A DNA stretch of 64,000 nt from Streptomyces parvus (GTDB lineage: Bacteria; Actinomycetota; Actinomycetes; Streptomycetales; Streptomycetaceae): contig NZ_BMRY01000010.1 of assembly GCF_014648875.1 (NCBI RefSeq), positions 248,001-312,000 of the forward strand. Direction: 5' to 3'. Of this stretch, positions 44,222-53,446 are shown piece after piece. Made by a program: the position numbers and the translations under genes. How positions within the stretch are numbered: position 1 is the first letter of the stretch; each line of letters begins with the position of its first letter. A model generated the notes under the pieces. The model searched no databases. It was not told where the DNA came from and saw only the letters and a list, made by a program, of their open reading frames with translations.

Positions 44222-44399
44222 TTAGGGCCTGTCGTCACATTCCCGTCGTCGCCCGAAGGGCGGCCGGGCGGCGCATGGTGCGTGCGATCGCAAGGCGCCG
44301 GAATGGTCTCGTAGCGGAGCTACTAGGGCATTTCGGCAACGCCGCGAGCGTGCGTGCCAGGCGTCGCCCGGCAGGCGGGAATGTGACGACAGGCCCTAA
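44222..44399. mobile_element. 178-bp MITE with perfect 24-bp terminal inverted repeats
   Basis: Left end TTAGGGCCTGTCGTCACATT… (44222-44245) is the exact reverse complement of 44376-44399. The interior is also partly palindromic (GGCGCCGGAATG / CATTTCGGCAACGCC) and codes for nothing. TA at 44223-44224 and 44397-44398 could be the target duplication of an IS630/Tc1-mariner-type transposase, giving element ends GGGCCTGT…ACAGGCCC. It sits between the aspT and aspD genes. Confidence 0.85.
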
Positions 44400-44429
44400 C
44401 CCACCGACCCGTACGGAACGGACACCACC

Positions 44430-46082
44430 ATGCCGAAGACCCGCCTCAGCCGTGACGAGATCCGGTCCTACGCCCAGCTCTCCCCCTTCGAGCTGAAGGA
44501 CACGTTCATCCGGATCGCGACGGACGCGCAGAGCGACCGGCCGGGCCAGAAGGGGAAGACGACCCGGGCCATGCTCAACGCCGGCCGAGGCAACCCGAAC
44601 TGGGTCGCCACCGGCCCCCGCGAGGCGTACCACGCGCTCGGCTACTTCGCGATCTCGGAGTCCCGGCGGGTGTGGACGGCCGACAACCTGGGCGGCATGC
44701 CGGAGGAGGCCGGGTGTGCGGAGCGCTTCGACCACTTCGTCCGTACGCACCCGGAGCTGCCGGGCATCGAGCTGCTGAAGGCGAGCGTGGACCTGGCGGT
44801 GAAGCGGTTCGGCTTCGACCGGGAGGCGTTCCTGCACGAGCTGGCGGACTCCTCGATCGGGGACAACTACCCGGTGCCGGACCGGATCCTGCGCCACACG
44901 GAGGAGATCGTGCGCGGCTATGTCGCGGACGAGATGTTCGACCACCGGCCGCCGGAGGGCCAGACGCTGAGCCTGTTCGCGACCGAGGGCGGTACGGCGG
45001 CGATGTGCTACATCTTCGACTCGCTGATGAAGAACGGGATCCTGGGGAAGGGCGACCGGATCGCCCTGATGGTGCCGGTGTTCACCCCGTACCTGGAGAT
45101 CCCCGAGCTGGACACGTACGACTTCGACGTGGTGCACGTGGAGGCGAGCCTGTTCACCGAGACCGGGGTGCGGCAGTGGCGCTACCCGGAGGAGGAGATC
45201 GCCAAGCTCGCGGACCCCTCGATCAAGCTGGTCTGCTGCGTCAACCCGAGCAACCCGCCCTCGCTGGCGCTCTCCACCCGGGTCTCCGAGCAGATCGTGT
45301 CCGTCGTCGCCGGGAAGAACCCGAACCTGATCATCGTGACCGACGATGTGTACGGGACCTTCGTGGAGGGCTTCCGTTCGCTCGCGGCCGACCTGCCGCG
45401 CAACACCCTCCTCGTCTACTCCTACTCCAAGCACTACGGGGCGACCGGCTGGCGGCTCGGGGTGATCGCACTGCACGACGACAACGTGATCGACGCGATG
45501 CTGGCGGAGCAGGACCAGGAGCAGAAGGACCGGCTCAACAGGCGTTACGGCTCACTGACGTTGGAGCCGGAGAAGATGCGGTTCATCGACCGGATGGTGG
45601 CGGACTCCCGGCAGGTGGCGCTGAACCACACGGCGGGGCTCTCGCTGCCGCAGCAGGTGATGATGGCGCTGTTCTCGCTCTTCGACATGCTGGACGAGGG
45701 GCAGGCGTACAAGCACCGGATCCGGGCGATCGTGCGGCAGCGGCTCGAACTCCTGCTGGAGGGCGCGCACATGAAGATCTCGGAGGATCCGAAGCGGGCG
45801 GCGTACTACATCGAACTGGATCTGCTGGCCGAGGCGGAGCGGGTCCACGGGAAGCCGTTCGCCGACTTCCTGGAGCAGAACTACGAGCCGGTCGACCCCC
45901 TGTTCCGGCTGGCCGAGCAGACCTCGGTGGTCCTGCTCAACGGCGGTGGCTTCGACGGCCCTCAGTGGTCGGTGCGGGTGTCGCTGGCCAACCTGGACGA
46001 CCTGGACTATCTGAAGATCGGCCACCATCTGCGGGCGATCTTCGACGCGTACGCGGAGGAGTGGCGGGCGCAGGCCGGGTGA
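44430..46082 (+). CDS. aspD: Aspartate 4-decarboxylase (bifunctional with aminotransferase)
   Basis: The 550-aa protein is a PLP fold-type I enzyme longer than ordinary aminotransferases. It has NAGRGNPNWVATGPREAY, LFATEGGTAAMCYIFDSL, CVNPSNPPSLALS, TDDVYGTFVEGF and the PLP lysine in YSYSKHYGATGWRLGV, matching aspartate 4-decarboxylases. It turns aspartate into alanine and CO2; with AspT this gives a proton-consuming cycle. GTACGGAACGGACACC upstream contains a weak ribosome site. The 219-bp gap to aspT is mostly the MITE, so co-transcription may be altered. Confidence 0.9.
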   Translation: MPKTRLSRDEIRSYAQLSPFELKDTFIRIATDAQSDRPGQKGKTTRAMLNAGRGNPNWVATGPREAYHALGYFAISESRRVWTADNLGGMPEEAGCAERFDHFVRTHPELPGIELLKASVDLAVKRFGFDREAFLHELADSSIGDNYPVPDRILRHTEEIVRGYVADEMFDHRPPEGQTLSLFATEGGTAAMCYIFDSLMKNGILGKGDRIALMVPVFTPYLEIPELDTYDFDVVHVEASLFTETGVRQWRYPEEEIAKLADPSIKLVCCVNPSNPPSLALSTRVSEQIVSVVAGKNPNLIIVTDDVYGTFVEGFRSLAADLPRNTLLVYSYSKHYGATGWRLGVIALHDDNVIDAMLAEQDQEQKDRLNRRYGSLTLEPEKMRFIDRMVADSRQVALNHTAGLSLPQQVMMALFSLFDMLDEGQAYKHRIRAIVRQRLELLLEGAHMKISEDPKRAAYYIELDLLAEAERVHGKPFADFLEQNYEPVDPLFRLAEQTSVVLLNGGGFDGPQWSVRVSLANLDDLDYLKIGHHLRAIFDAYAEEWRAQAG

Positions 46083-46107
46083 CCCGGGACCGTTCCAAGG
46101 AGGAGAA

Positions 46108-46145
46108 CGCCCCGGCCGGAGGTGGGGTGCGGTCCGGCCGGGGCG
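46108..46145. terminator. Hairpin after aspD
   Basis: CGCCCCGGCCGGA (46108-46120) pairs perfectly with TCCGGCCGGGGCG (46133-46145) across a 12-nt loop. Confidence 0.75.
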
Positions 46146-46372
46146 CGCGGTGGGGGCTGTCCTGTACGGCGGTCGGGGAGCCGGTGTCCCCGCCGCCACC
46201 GGGGCGAACGGTGGCGGCGGGGGCCGACGTGGGGGCCCCGGGGGGAGGTGGGGGCTCGACGACTCCCGGGGTTGCTTCACGAGCACGCTATCGCCTGCGG
46301 AACGGGCGAAGGGGGCGTTACGGACAGGGGTTGGTGTTCTTAGGTTCCGCTTAAGGAACGCATCGGAGCGGG

Positions 46373-47830
46373 TTAATGCTGGGCCCCCGGCCCGGTCGTG
46401 GTCCGGGCCTCCTTGCGCCCCCGCCACCCGATCCGGCGGCCCACCCGGCGGCCGTGGCCGCGCCGGCCGCGCTCGGGGCGGTTGCCGTGCAGGCCGATCC
46501 AGATCCGGACCTCGGTGCCGCCGAGGACGGACCGGCCGATGCGCAGATCGCCGCCGGTGGACTCGGCGACCCGGCGCACGATGTCCAGGCCGAGGCCGGT
46601 GGAGCCGACGGAGCCGCCCGCGCCGGTGCGCCCGCTGGCGCCCCGGGCGAGGGCCGCCTTCGGGTCGTCGATCCCCGGTCCGGCGTCGGAGACGAGCACG
46701 ATGACCGCGTCGCCGCTGTGGTGGACGTCGACGGCGAAGGCGGTGCCCTCCGGGGTGTGGCGGAAGACGTTGCCGAGCAACGCGTCGAGTGCGGCGGCCA
46801 GTTCGGTCCGGGCTACGGGGGTGCGTACCGTACGGTCGACTCCCGCGAGGCGCACCTCGCGGCCCTCGTCCTCGGCGAGCGCCGACCAGAATCCCATGCG
46901 TTCGCGGATCACCTCGGAGGCGTCGCAGCCGGCCTCCGGCTGCCCGCCCTGGGTCTGCGGGCGCTGTTCGCGGGCGGTGCGGATGATCGTGTCGACCTCG
47001 TGCTCCAGCTGCTGGACGGCCGCCCGGGTCTGCTCGGCCGCCGGGCCCTCGCCGAGGGACGCGGCGTTGAGCCGGAGCACGGTGAGCGGGGTGCGGAGCC
47101 GGTGCGAGAGGTCGGCGGCCAGCTCGCGCTCGTTGGCCAGGAGCTGGACGACCTGGTCGGCCATGGAGTTGAACGCGGCGGCGGCGGAACGCAGTTCGGT
47201 GGGCCCCTCCTCGGGGACCCGGGTACCGAGACGCCCCTCCCCCAGGTCCTGGGCGGCTCCGGCGAGGCGCTGGGCGGGCTGCACCATCCGTACGCCGAGC
47301 CGGTCGGCGACCGCGACGGAGCCGACGATCAGGGCGACGCCGACGCCCGCCAGCATCAGCCAGGCGGTGGCGACCCCGTTGGAGACCTCGCCCTCGGGGA
47401 CGAACACCTCGACGACGGCGATCTCGCCGGTGCTCAGCGCGGTCGGCTGGAGGAGCGCGAACCCGCCGGTGACCTCGGTGATGGAGGCCCGCCCGGCCTT
47501 GCGCACGGTCTCCACGTCCTCGGGAGTGGCGCGGCGGGTGCCGATGTCCAGCGCCTCGCCCCCGGTTCCGCCCGCCGCCTCCTCGGGGGCCGGGACGTGG
47601 ACGGCGAGGTGGCCCCGGTCGCCCGGTTCGGTGGACAGGACGGCCCGGGTCAGCTCCTCCCGGTCGGTGGTGATGGAGAGGGTCGGGGCGATCGTTCCGG
47701 CCTGGCGTTCGGCGTCGGAGAAGGCCCGGTCGCTGGCCATCTCCCGGATGACGAGTCCGAGCGGTACGGCGAAGGCGATGACGACCATCGCGGTGACCGC
47801 CAGGCAGACCTTGACCAGGGCCCATCTCAT
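46373..47830 (-). CDS. Two-component sensor histidine kinase
   Basis: The 485-aa protein has a helix at residues 7-28, an extracytoplasmic sensor loop of ~125 residues, a second helix (~153-175), HAMP (QPAQRLAGAAQDLGEGRLGT), HisKA with His243 in ADLSHRLRTPLTVLRLNA, and HATPase_c with N box LLGNVFRHTPEGTAF, G1 SDAGPGIDD and G2 GSTGLGLDIVRR. The C-terminal ~30 residues are Arg/Gly-rich. The response regulator overlaps it by ATGA. The signal is unknown. Confidence 0.92.
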   Translation of the reverse strand: MRWALVKVCLAVTAMVVIAFAVPLGLVIREMASDRAFSDAERQAGTIAPTLSITTDREELTRAVLSTEPGDRGHLAVHVPAPEEAAGGTGGEALDIGTRRATPEDVETVRKAGRASITEVTGGFALLQPTALSTGEIAVVEVFVPEGEVSNGVATAWLMLAGVGVALIVGSVAVADRLGVRMVQPAQRLAGAAQDLGEGRLGTRVPEEGPTELRSAAAAFNSMADQVVQLLANERELAADLSHRLRTPLTVLRLNAASLGEGPAAEQTRAAVQQLEHEVDTIIRTAREQRPQTQGGQPEAGCDASEVIRERMGFWSALAEDEGREVRLAGVDRTVRTPVARTELAAALDALLGNVFRHTPEGTAFAVDVHHSGDAVIVLVSDAGPGIDDPKAALARGASGRTGAGGSVGSTGLGLDIVRRVAESTGGDLRIGRSVLGGTEVRIWIGLHGNRPERGRRGHGRRVGRRIGWRGRKEARTTTGPGAQH

Positions 47831-48543
47831 GCGGGCGGCTCCACGGCCGGCGCGTCGGCCGGCGGCTGGAGTTTCACGCCGACGCCGCGCAGGGTGTGCA
47901 GATAGCGCGGGCGGGCGGCGGTCTCGCCGAGCTTGCGGCGCAGCCAGGACAGGTGGACGTCGATGGTCTGGTCGTCGCCGTAGGACTGCTGCCAGACCTC
48001 GGCGAGCAGCTCCTTGCGGGCGACGACGACGCCCGGCCGCCCGGCCAGGAAGGTGAGCAGGTCGAATTCGCGTCGGGTCAGGTCGAGTTCGGCCCCGTCC
48101 AGCTCGGCGCTGCGGCGCAGCGGGTCGATGGAGAGGCCGCCGACGCGGATGACCCTCGGGGGCGGCGCCTCGCTCCCGGCGGCGCGCGAGCGGCGGAGCA
48201 CGGCGGCCATCCGGGCGGAGAGGTGCTCGACGGAGAACGGTTTCGTCAGGTAGTCGTCGGCGCCGTCGTTGAGCAGCCGGACGATCTCGCTCTCGTCGTC
48301 CCGGGCGGTGGCGATGATGACGGGCACGTCGGTGATGGACCGCAGCATCTTCAGCGCCTCCGCCCCGTCCAGGTCGGGCAGCCCGAGGTCGAGGATGACC
48401 ACGTCGAAGCGGAAGTGCGCGACCTCGCGCAGCGCTTCGAGCGCGGTGCCCACGCTCCGTACCGTGTGGGAGGCCTCACTGAGGTGCCGGATGAGGGCGG
48501 AACGTACGAACTGGTCGTCCTCGACCACGAGCACACTTGCCAT
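47827..48543 (-). CDS. OmpR/PhoB-family response regulator
   Basis: The 238-aa protein has a receiver (SVLVVEDDQFVRSALIRHLS; phospho-acceptor Asp52 in VVILDLGLPDLDG; Thr in IIATARDD; Lys in DYLTKPFS) and a winged-helix output domain (DLTRREFDLLTFLAGRPGVV; DDQTIDVHLSWLRRKLGE). ATG 48543 gives the family length; longer upstream reading is a shadow. It is the first gene of the pair with the kinase. A divergent secreted-protein gene starts 184 bp away. Confidence 0.93.
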   Translation of the reverse strand: MASVLVVEDDQFVRSALIRHLSEASHTVRSVGTALEALREVAHFRFDVVILDLGLPDLDGAEALKMLRSITDVPVIIATARDDESEIVRLLNDGADDYLTKPFSVEHLSARMAAVLRRSRAAGSEAPPPRVIRVGGLSIDPLRRSAELDGAELDLTRREFDLLTFLAGRPGVVVARKELLAEVWQQSYGDDQTIDVHLSWLRRKLGETAARPRYLHTLRGVGVKLQPPADAPAVEPPA

Positions 48544-48727
48544 GGGCGGCACCGTACGCCATGGCGAGGGGCCCGGTCCCGGCCCCGTCGGAATCCTCCG
48601 CAAAGGCCGGAGAAGGGTGTTTGCCCCTCCGACAGGGGCGGATGCGGGGCGGCCCGTACCGGGCTTCCGGAGCCCGGAGCGGACTGTGCGGTTCCAGGAG
48701 TGGCCCGGGTGGTGCAGGATGTGCCGG

Positions 48728-49300
48728 ATGCAACGAAGACTCGTACACGCGCTGGCGTGGTCGCTCGCCACCGGCGCGGCGGTCACGCTCTCGTGGTGGG
48801 GTGTGCACACGGTCATGACGGGGACCGCGTACGACCCGCCCCGCGCCGTACCGATCTCGGTGGGCGCGGGGGCCCCGCAGCGCATCGGGCAGAGCACCGA
48901 GGAGCCGCTCGTCTCCTCGACGCAGCGGACGTCGCCCTCCCCGTCCGCCTCCGCCTCGCCAAGCACCGGTGACGCGCGCCCCTCGAAGTCGGCCCCGAGC
49001 CCTTCGCGTACACCGTCGGCGACCCCGGCCAAGCCGCCCGCGGGGTCCGCTCCGGCGGAGACCTCGGGCCGGGTGAAGGGCTATCGGACCGACGGCGGCC
49101 GGGTGGTGTTCGAGCTGGGCGCCGACTCGGCGAAGCTCGTCTCGGCGACGCCCGAGCCGGGCTGGTCGATGCAGGTGTGGACGAACGACGCCTGGATCCG
49201 GGTGGACTTCAGCGACGGGGGCGGGAAGGACGGCACGACGTACTCGGTGTTCTGCACGTGGAACGGGACGCCGCCGACGGTGCAAATCGTCGAACCGTAA
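48728..49300 (+). CDS. Membrane-anchored protein with Ser/Pro/Thr linker
   Basis: The 190-aa protein has an N-terminal helix (ALAWSLATGAAVTLSWWGV), a low-complexity Ser/Pro/Ala/Lys linker (residues ~60-110) and a compact C-terminal beta domain (VKGYRTDGGRVVFELGADSA; VWTNDAWIRVDFSD; VFCTWNGTPPTVQIVEP). It is probably exposed outside the membrane. No function is known; being divergent from the two-component system, it could be its target or signal partner (inference). ATG 48719 is an alternative start. Confidence 0.75.
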   Translation: MQRRLVHALAWSLATGAAVTLSWWGVHTVMTGTAYDPPRAVPISVGAGAPQRIGQSTEEPLVSSTQRTSPSPSASASPSTGDARPSKSAPSPSRTPSATPAKPPAGSAPAETSGRVKGYRTDGGRVVFELGADSAKLVSATPEPGWSMQVWTNDAWIRVDFSDGGGKDGTTYSVFCTWNGTPPTVQIVEP

Positions 49301-49306
49301 AGACGC

Positions 49307-50257
49307 TCAGGGGTTTTCGAAGACGGACGGCGGGGGCGCGGGCGACGGTCTGGCGGCCGCGTCGGTGACGACGGCCGCGCCGCCGGTGAAGTCGGTGAGC
49401 GCGCGGCCGTGTTCGACGCGGCCGGGGTGCGGATCGCTCGCCACCCGCCGGGTGAACTCCGCGACCGGCAGCGGCAGGGCCGAGGCGAGCAGGACCGCGT
49501 TGCCGAAGCGGCGGCCCCGCCACACCACCGGGTCGGCGGCCAGGGCCAGTTCGGGGAAGACGGCGGCGGCGGTGGCGACCTGGCCGCGCAGATGGGCGAG
49601 CGGGGGCCCGTCGGCGAGGTTGGCGGCGTAGCGCCCCTCGGGCTTCAGCACCCGGCGCACCTCGCCGAGGAATTCGGCGGAGGTGAGGTGGGCGGGGGTG
49701 CGGGCCCCGCTGAACACGTCCGCGATGACCAGGTCCGCCCAGCCGTCGGGAAATCTGCCGAGCCCTTCGCGGGCGTCGGCCGCCCGGACCCGGACCCGGG
49801 CCTGGGGGTCCAGCGGCAGGTGGTCGCGGACGAGCTGGACGAGCGGCGCGTCGAGTTCGACGATCTGCTGGGTGGAGCGGGGTCGGGTGGCGGCGGTGTA
49901 CCGCGCGAGGGTGAACGCGCCGCCGCCCAGGTGCAGGACGTGCAGCGGCTGGAGCGGGGGCGCGGCGAGGTCGATGACGTGGCCGAGGCGGCGCTGGTAG
50001 GCGAACGAAAGGTGCGTGGGGTCGTCGAGGTCCACGTGGGACTGCGGGGCCTTGTCGATCAGGAGCGTCCAGCCGTGCGGGCGCTCGCGGTCGGGTACGA
50101 GCTCGGCGACGCCGCCGCCGACCGGCCGGGAGACGGCTTCGCGCTCACCCCGGCCCGCCCCGCGCCCGGAGCCCGGGCGCTCCTGACGGCCCTTGGCCCT
50201 GGCATCCCCGCCGGCGGCCTTCCCCTTGGCCCGGCCGGGCGTTCCTCGACGTGCCAC
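49307..50257 (-). CDS. Spermidine synthase-like methyltransferase-fold protein
   Basis: The 316-aa protein has a Lys/Arg/Gly-rich lead (~40 residues) and a Rossmann fold of the spermidine synthase class: LLIDKAPQSHVDLDDPTHLSF, LHLGGGAFTLARYTAATRP, IVELDAPLVQLVRDHL, ADLVIADVFSGARTPAHLTS. Actinobacterial members lack several polyamine-site residues and their real substrate is unknown. It is convergent with the anchored protein with only 6 bp between stops. Confidence 0.82.
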   Translation of the reverse strand: MARRGTPGRAKGKAAGGDARAKGRQERPGSGRGAGRGEREAVSRPVGGGVAELVPDRERPHGWTLLIDKAPQSHVDLDDPTHLSFAYQRRLGHVIDLAAPPLQPLHVLHLGGGAFTLARYTAATRPRSTQQIVELDAPLVQLVRDHLPLDPQARVRVRAADAREGLGRFPDGWADLVIADVFSGARTPAHLTSAEFLGEVRRVLKPEGRYAANLADGPPLAHLRGQVATAAAVFPELALAADPVVWRGRRFGNAVLLASALPLPVAEFTRRVASDPHPGRVEHGRALTDFTGGAAVVTDAAARPSPAPPPSVFENP

Positions 50258-50398
50258 GTTCGCTGGTCCTTGCTGGTGGGGGCCCGGGGTCGCCGGCCTG
50301 GCGGAGATGCGCGGAGGTGTTCCGCCCGTCCGGCCATTATGGGCTCAGCGCCGGCCATGGGCTCAGCGGCAGCTGTCGGCTCAGCGTCGGCTACGGAC

Positions 50399-50809
50399 TC
50401 AGCGGCAGCTGTCGGCCGCCTCGATCAGCCGGGCCGCCTGGTCGAGGGCGGCGCGCAGCACGGCCGGATCGGTGACCGGGGCGTCCTCGGCGGGCGGGAG
50501 CAGCCAGCCGGATCCGGAGACCGGCGGCTCGGCGGGGATGCGCAGCCCGCGGCCGTCGGTCCGCGTACAGGCGCTGCCGGGTACGTCCCAGCCGTCGGCG
50601 GTGCCCGGCGGCACGAGGAAGCCGAGGGTGTCGCAGGTCCCGTCGTGCAGGACCGGGCCGACGGCCTCCTGGTCGCCGCCCCGGCGGAGGATGTCGACGG
50701 CTTCCAGGCCCTGCCGTGCCGGGACCGTGACGAGGTCCACGGGCCGGTCCGCCGGGGCCGGGGTCGTCGCGGTCGTCCGTGAGCCGGTCTCCCTGCCGAG
50801 GTGCAACAA
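50399..50809 (-). CDS. PrimPol-like remnant protein, small
   Basis: The product is ~136 aa. Residues VDLVTVPARQGLEAVDILRR, GPVLHDGTCDTLGFLVPPGT and GWDVPGSACTRTDGRGLRIP align with the larger gene at 59345 (FDVVNVPALFGRRMLERLW; LLFAAPGTA) and with actinobacterial proteins derived from bifunctional primase/polymerase N-domains. No catalytic Asp pair is evident, so it is probably not a polymerase. TTG 50809 with AGGAGGGG 7 nt upstream is my preferred start; ATG 50827 is possible. It is divergent from the regulator at 51097. Confidence 0.65.
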   Translation of the reverse strand: MLHLGRETGSRTTATTPAPADRPVDLVTVPARQGLEAVDILRRGGDQEAVGPVLHDGTCDTLGFLVPPGTADGWDVPGSACTRTDGRGLRIPAEPPVSGSGWLLPPAEDAPVTDPAVLRAALDQAARLIEAADSCR

Positions 50810-51096
50810 GGGAACCCCTCCTCTCATCGCCGAACGGAGCCACACTCCGTCTCCACAGGGACCAACGCGTGGGCGCGTCAAGGGCTACGGGCCCACACCG
50901 CCGCAAAGGGTGGCAGTTCATGGCGGATCACGGGCGGTATGCCCGGTTTCGCAACGAAACGCTGTGTGTGCGACTCGTCACAGCAGGTACGTTCTTGCTC
51001 CGCCGGGACACCGGAACTCCGGGGAGGCCGGAGCGACCGGGGAGGCCCGGGGACGCCGGGTGGCACGCCCCCGGCTGCACCAGAGAGGGGCCGGGC

Positions 51097-52488
51097 ATGG
51101 CGTCGACAGGGGCAGTTCCCAACCTCGCCTTCCGTCAGCTGCGCGGACAGCGCTCCGCCGGGGAGTTCGCGGCGGCCGTCCGCCGAGCGGCCCGGGAGAT
51201 CGGGGAGCAGGTCGCGTGCGACGCCCGGTACATCGGACGCGTGGAGTCCGGGGAGATCCGCTGCCCCAACTACGCCTACGAACGCGTCTTCCTGCACATG
51301 TTCCCCGGCGCCTCCCTGACCGACCTGGGGTTCTCGGCCCGCGAGAGCGTACGGGGCCGGGGCGCCCGGGTCGTAGCGGAACCCCTGCCTGCACCCGGGG
51401 ACGCGTCCCCGGGGCCGTCCCCACACCCCCCGTCACCCCGCGACACCGATCCCGACGACATCCCCGAGGAGAGCGACGTGCTGCGTCGCGTGTTCATGAC
51501 GAGCGGCACCGCCACGGTGGCGGCCGCTTCCCTGGGTCTCGGCGGGGCGCCCGCCTCCGCCGCCCGGATCTCTCTGCCCACACAGCGCCGGGTCGGCGAG
51601 GCGGAGGTGCTCGCCGTCGAGAAGGCCGTGCGGGACATCCGGCTGCTGGACGACCGGCACGGGGGTGACGGGCTCTACCGGCGGGCCGCCCAGCCGCTGC
51701 GCGCGGCGTACGAGCTGCTGGACGCCGGGAGCGCCGCGCGGCGCGCCACCTCGGATCGGCTGCACGCGGGCGCGGGTGAGCTGGCCATCTCGGTGGGGTG
51801 GCTGGCCCATGACTCGGGCCGCTTCGACGACGCCCGCTCGCACTACGCGGAGGCGCTGGCCACGGCGCGTCTTGCGGGGGACGCGAGCCTTGAGGCGCAC
51901 GCGTTCTGCAACACGTCGTTCCTGGCCCGGGACGCGGGGCGGCCGCGCGAGGCGGTCCGGGCGGCGGAGGCCGGCCAGCGGGCCGCCCGCACGCTGGGGT
52001 CGCCCCGGCTGCTGGCGCTGCTCGCGCTGCGGGAGGCGGGGGGCCGGGCGGGGCTCGGCGACCGTACGGGGTGCGACCGGGCGATCGGGCGGGCCCGGGC
52101 GGCGTTCGACCGGGGCCCCGCGGGGGCGGACCCGGAGTGGATGAGCTTCTTCCGGGAGGCGGAGCTGGAGCTGCTGGAGGCGCAGTGCTGGTCGGCGCTG
52201 GGCGACTGGTCCCGGGCCGCGCGGCACGGGCGGCGGGCAGTGCTGCTCCAGGACGCGCACTTCACCCGCAACCTCGCGCTGTACCGGGCCCAGCTCACGG
52301 GCGACCTGGCCCGGGCGGGCCGGGCGGACGAGGCGGCGGCGACGGGACACCAGGTGCTGGACCTGCTGACCCGGGTGCAGTCGTCGCGGATCCGGGGAAT
52401 GCTGGCGGGGGCGGCGGCGGTCCTGAAGCCCCGGACCGGGGCCCCGGAGGTGTCGTCGTTCCTGATCCGCCACGAATCGAGCCCGTAG
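51097..52488 (+). CDS. TPR-type regulatory protein
   Basis: The 463-aa protein begins with an HTH-like region (NLAFRQLRGQRSAGEFAAAV; ARYIGRVESGEIRCPNYAYE), then a Pro-rich linker, a Tat/hydrophobic-looking segment (RRVFMTSGTATVAAASLGLG, residues ~130-150) and about 250 residues of TPR-like helices (LAHDSGRFDDARSHYAEALA; GDASLEAHAFCNTSFLARDA). This matches the streptomycete family of XRE/TPR regulators of development and antibiotics to which NsdA belongs; a specific orthologue is not claimed. ATG 51097 follows AGAGAGGGG. Confidence 0.8.
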   Translation: MASTGAVPNLAFRQLRGQRSAGEFAAAVRRAAREIGEQVACDARYIGRVESGEIRCPNYAYERVFLHMFPGASLTDLGFSARESVRGRGARVVAEPLPAPGDASPGPSPHPPSPRDTDPDDIPEESDVLRRVFMTSGTATVAAASLGLGGAPASAARISLPTQRRVGEAEVLAVEKAVRDIRLLDDRHGGDGLYRRAAQPLRAAYELLDAGSAARRATSDRLHAGAGELAISVGWLAHDSGRFDDARSHYAEALATARLAGDASLEAHAFCNTSFLARDAGRPREAVRAAEAGQRAARTLGSPRLLALLALREAGGRAGLGDRTGCDRAIGRARAAFDRGPAGADPEWMSFFREAELELLEAQCWSALGDWSRAARHGRRAVLLQDAHFTRNLALYRAQLTGDLARAGRADEAAATGHQVLDLLTRVQSSRIRGMLAGAAAVLKPRTGAPEVSSFLIRHESSP

Positions 52489-52604
52489 ACCGGCGGCCCA
52501 CCCAGCTCGTAGACCGGAGACCCTTCCAGCCCGTCGAGCGGCGACCACCCAGCCCGTCCGCAGAGAGCAGCACAGGCGCAAAAGGTGCGGGCGCCCCCGC
52601 GAGG

Positions 52605-53201
52605 TCAGTGGTCCAGGTGGCCCGTGTCGTTCCAGCGTTCCACGGCCGGGAGGCCGTACGCCCAGCCCAGGACCGACAGCGACGTCGGCTCCAGGCGGAT
52701 CCGCGCGCCGAAGGACAGGTCCTCGCCGAGCCAGCGGGCGCCCAGCGCCCGCAGGATGTGGCCGTGGGCGAAGACCAGAACGTCCCGGTCCGCCGACCGC
52801 GCCCAGGCGACGATCTCGTCCGCGCGGGCGGTGACATCGGCGACGGACTCCCCGCCCGGCACCCCGTCCCGCCAGATCAGCCAGTCCGGCCGGTCCGCCT
52901 TGATCTCGGCCGGGGTCAGCCCCTCGTACGCCCCGTAGTCCCATTCCATCAGCGCGTCCCACCGCTCCGCCCGCTCCCCGAACCCGGCGAGCTCGCAGGT
53001 CTCGGCGGCCCGGACGAGCGGGCTGGTGCGGACCTCGACCCCGGGGAGCCCCGCCCAGGGCGCCCGGTGCAGCCGCTCGCCGAGCAGCTTCGCGCCCGCG
53101 CGCCCGCTGTCCAGGAGCGGGATGTCCGTCCTGCCGGTGTGGTTGCCCCGGACCGACCACTGGGTCTGGCCGTGCCGGGCGAGCAGGATGCGCGGTGCCA
53201 T
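52605..53201 (-). CDS. Histidine phosphatase family protein
   Basis: The 198-aa protein has the phosphoglycerate-mutase-like RHG motif (ILLARHGQTQWS), VRTSPLVRAAETCEL, MEWDYGAYEGLTPAEI and the second catalytic His in VLVFAHGHILRALGARWL. Length and motifs fit a small-molecule phosphatase of the CobC/GpmB class; the substrate is unknown. ATG 53201 with GGGAGAG upstream gives the normal N-terminus. Convergent to the TPR gene. Confidence 0.88.
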   Translation of the reverse strand: MAPRILLARHGQTQWSVRGNHTGRTDIPLLDSGRAGAKLLGERLHRAPWAGLPGVEVRTSPLVRAAETCELAGFGERAERWDALMEWDYGAYEGLTPAEIKADRPDWLIWRDGVPGGESVADVTARADEIVAWARSADRDVLVFAHGHILRALGARWLGEDLSFGARIRLEPTSLSVLGWAYGLPAVERWNDTGHLDH

Positions 53202-53446
53202 GAAGGCTCTCCCTGGAACGCTGGTGCTGGGTTCCTCCATCATCCCGTACCGGTCGGACGAGCAACCTCCCGGCCCTGATGGGCGTCCCTTCCTGAGCAG
53301 TCCCCCCCCGGCCACCGACCCGGGCCACGGCGGGACCGCTGCGTACGGGACGTCCGGCAGGGGACCCCCGGGGGACGCGGTGGCACGGTGCCGCCGTACG
53401 GTTGAACGTTCGTCGTCGGCCGCATGAACATGGGGAGAGCTACCGG

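Noticed and set aside
48544..49032. N-terminal extension of the response regulator
   Set aside because: The receiver domain begins at ATG 48543; the extension overlaps the divergent gene's region and has no motif.
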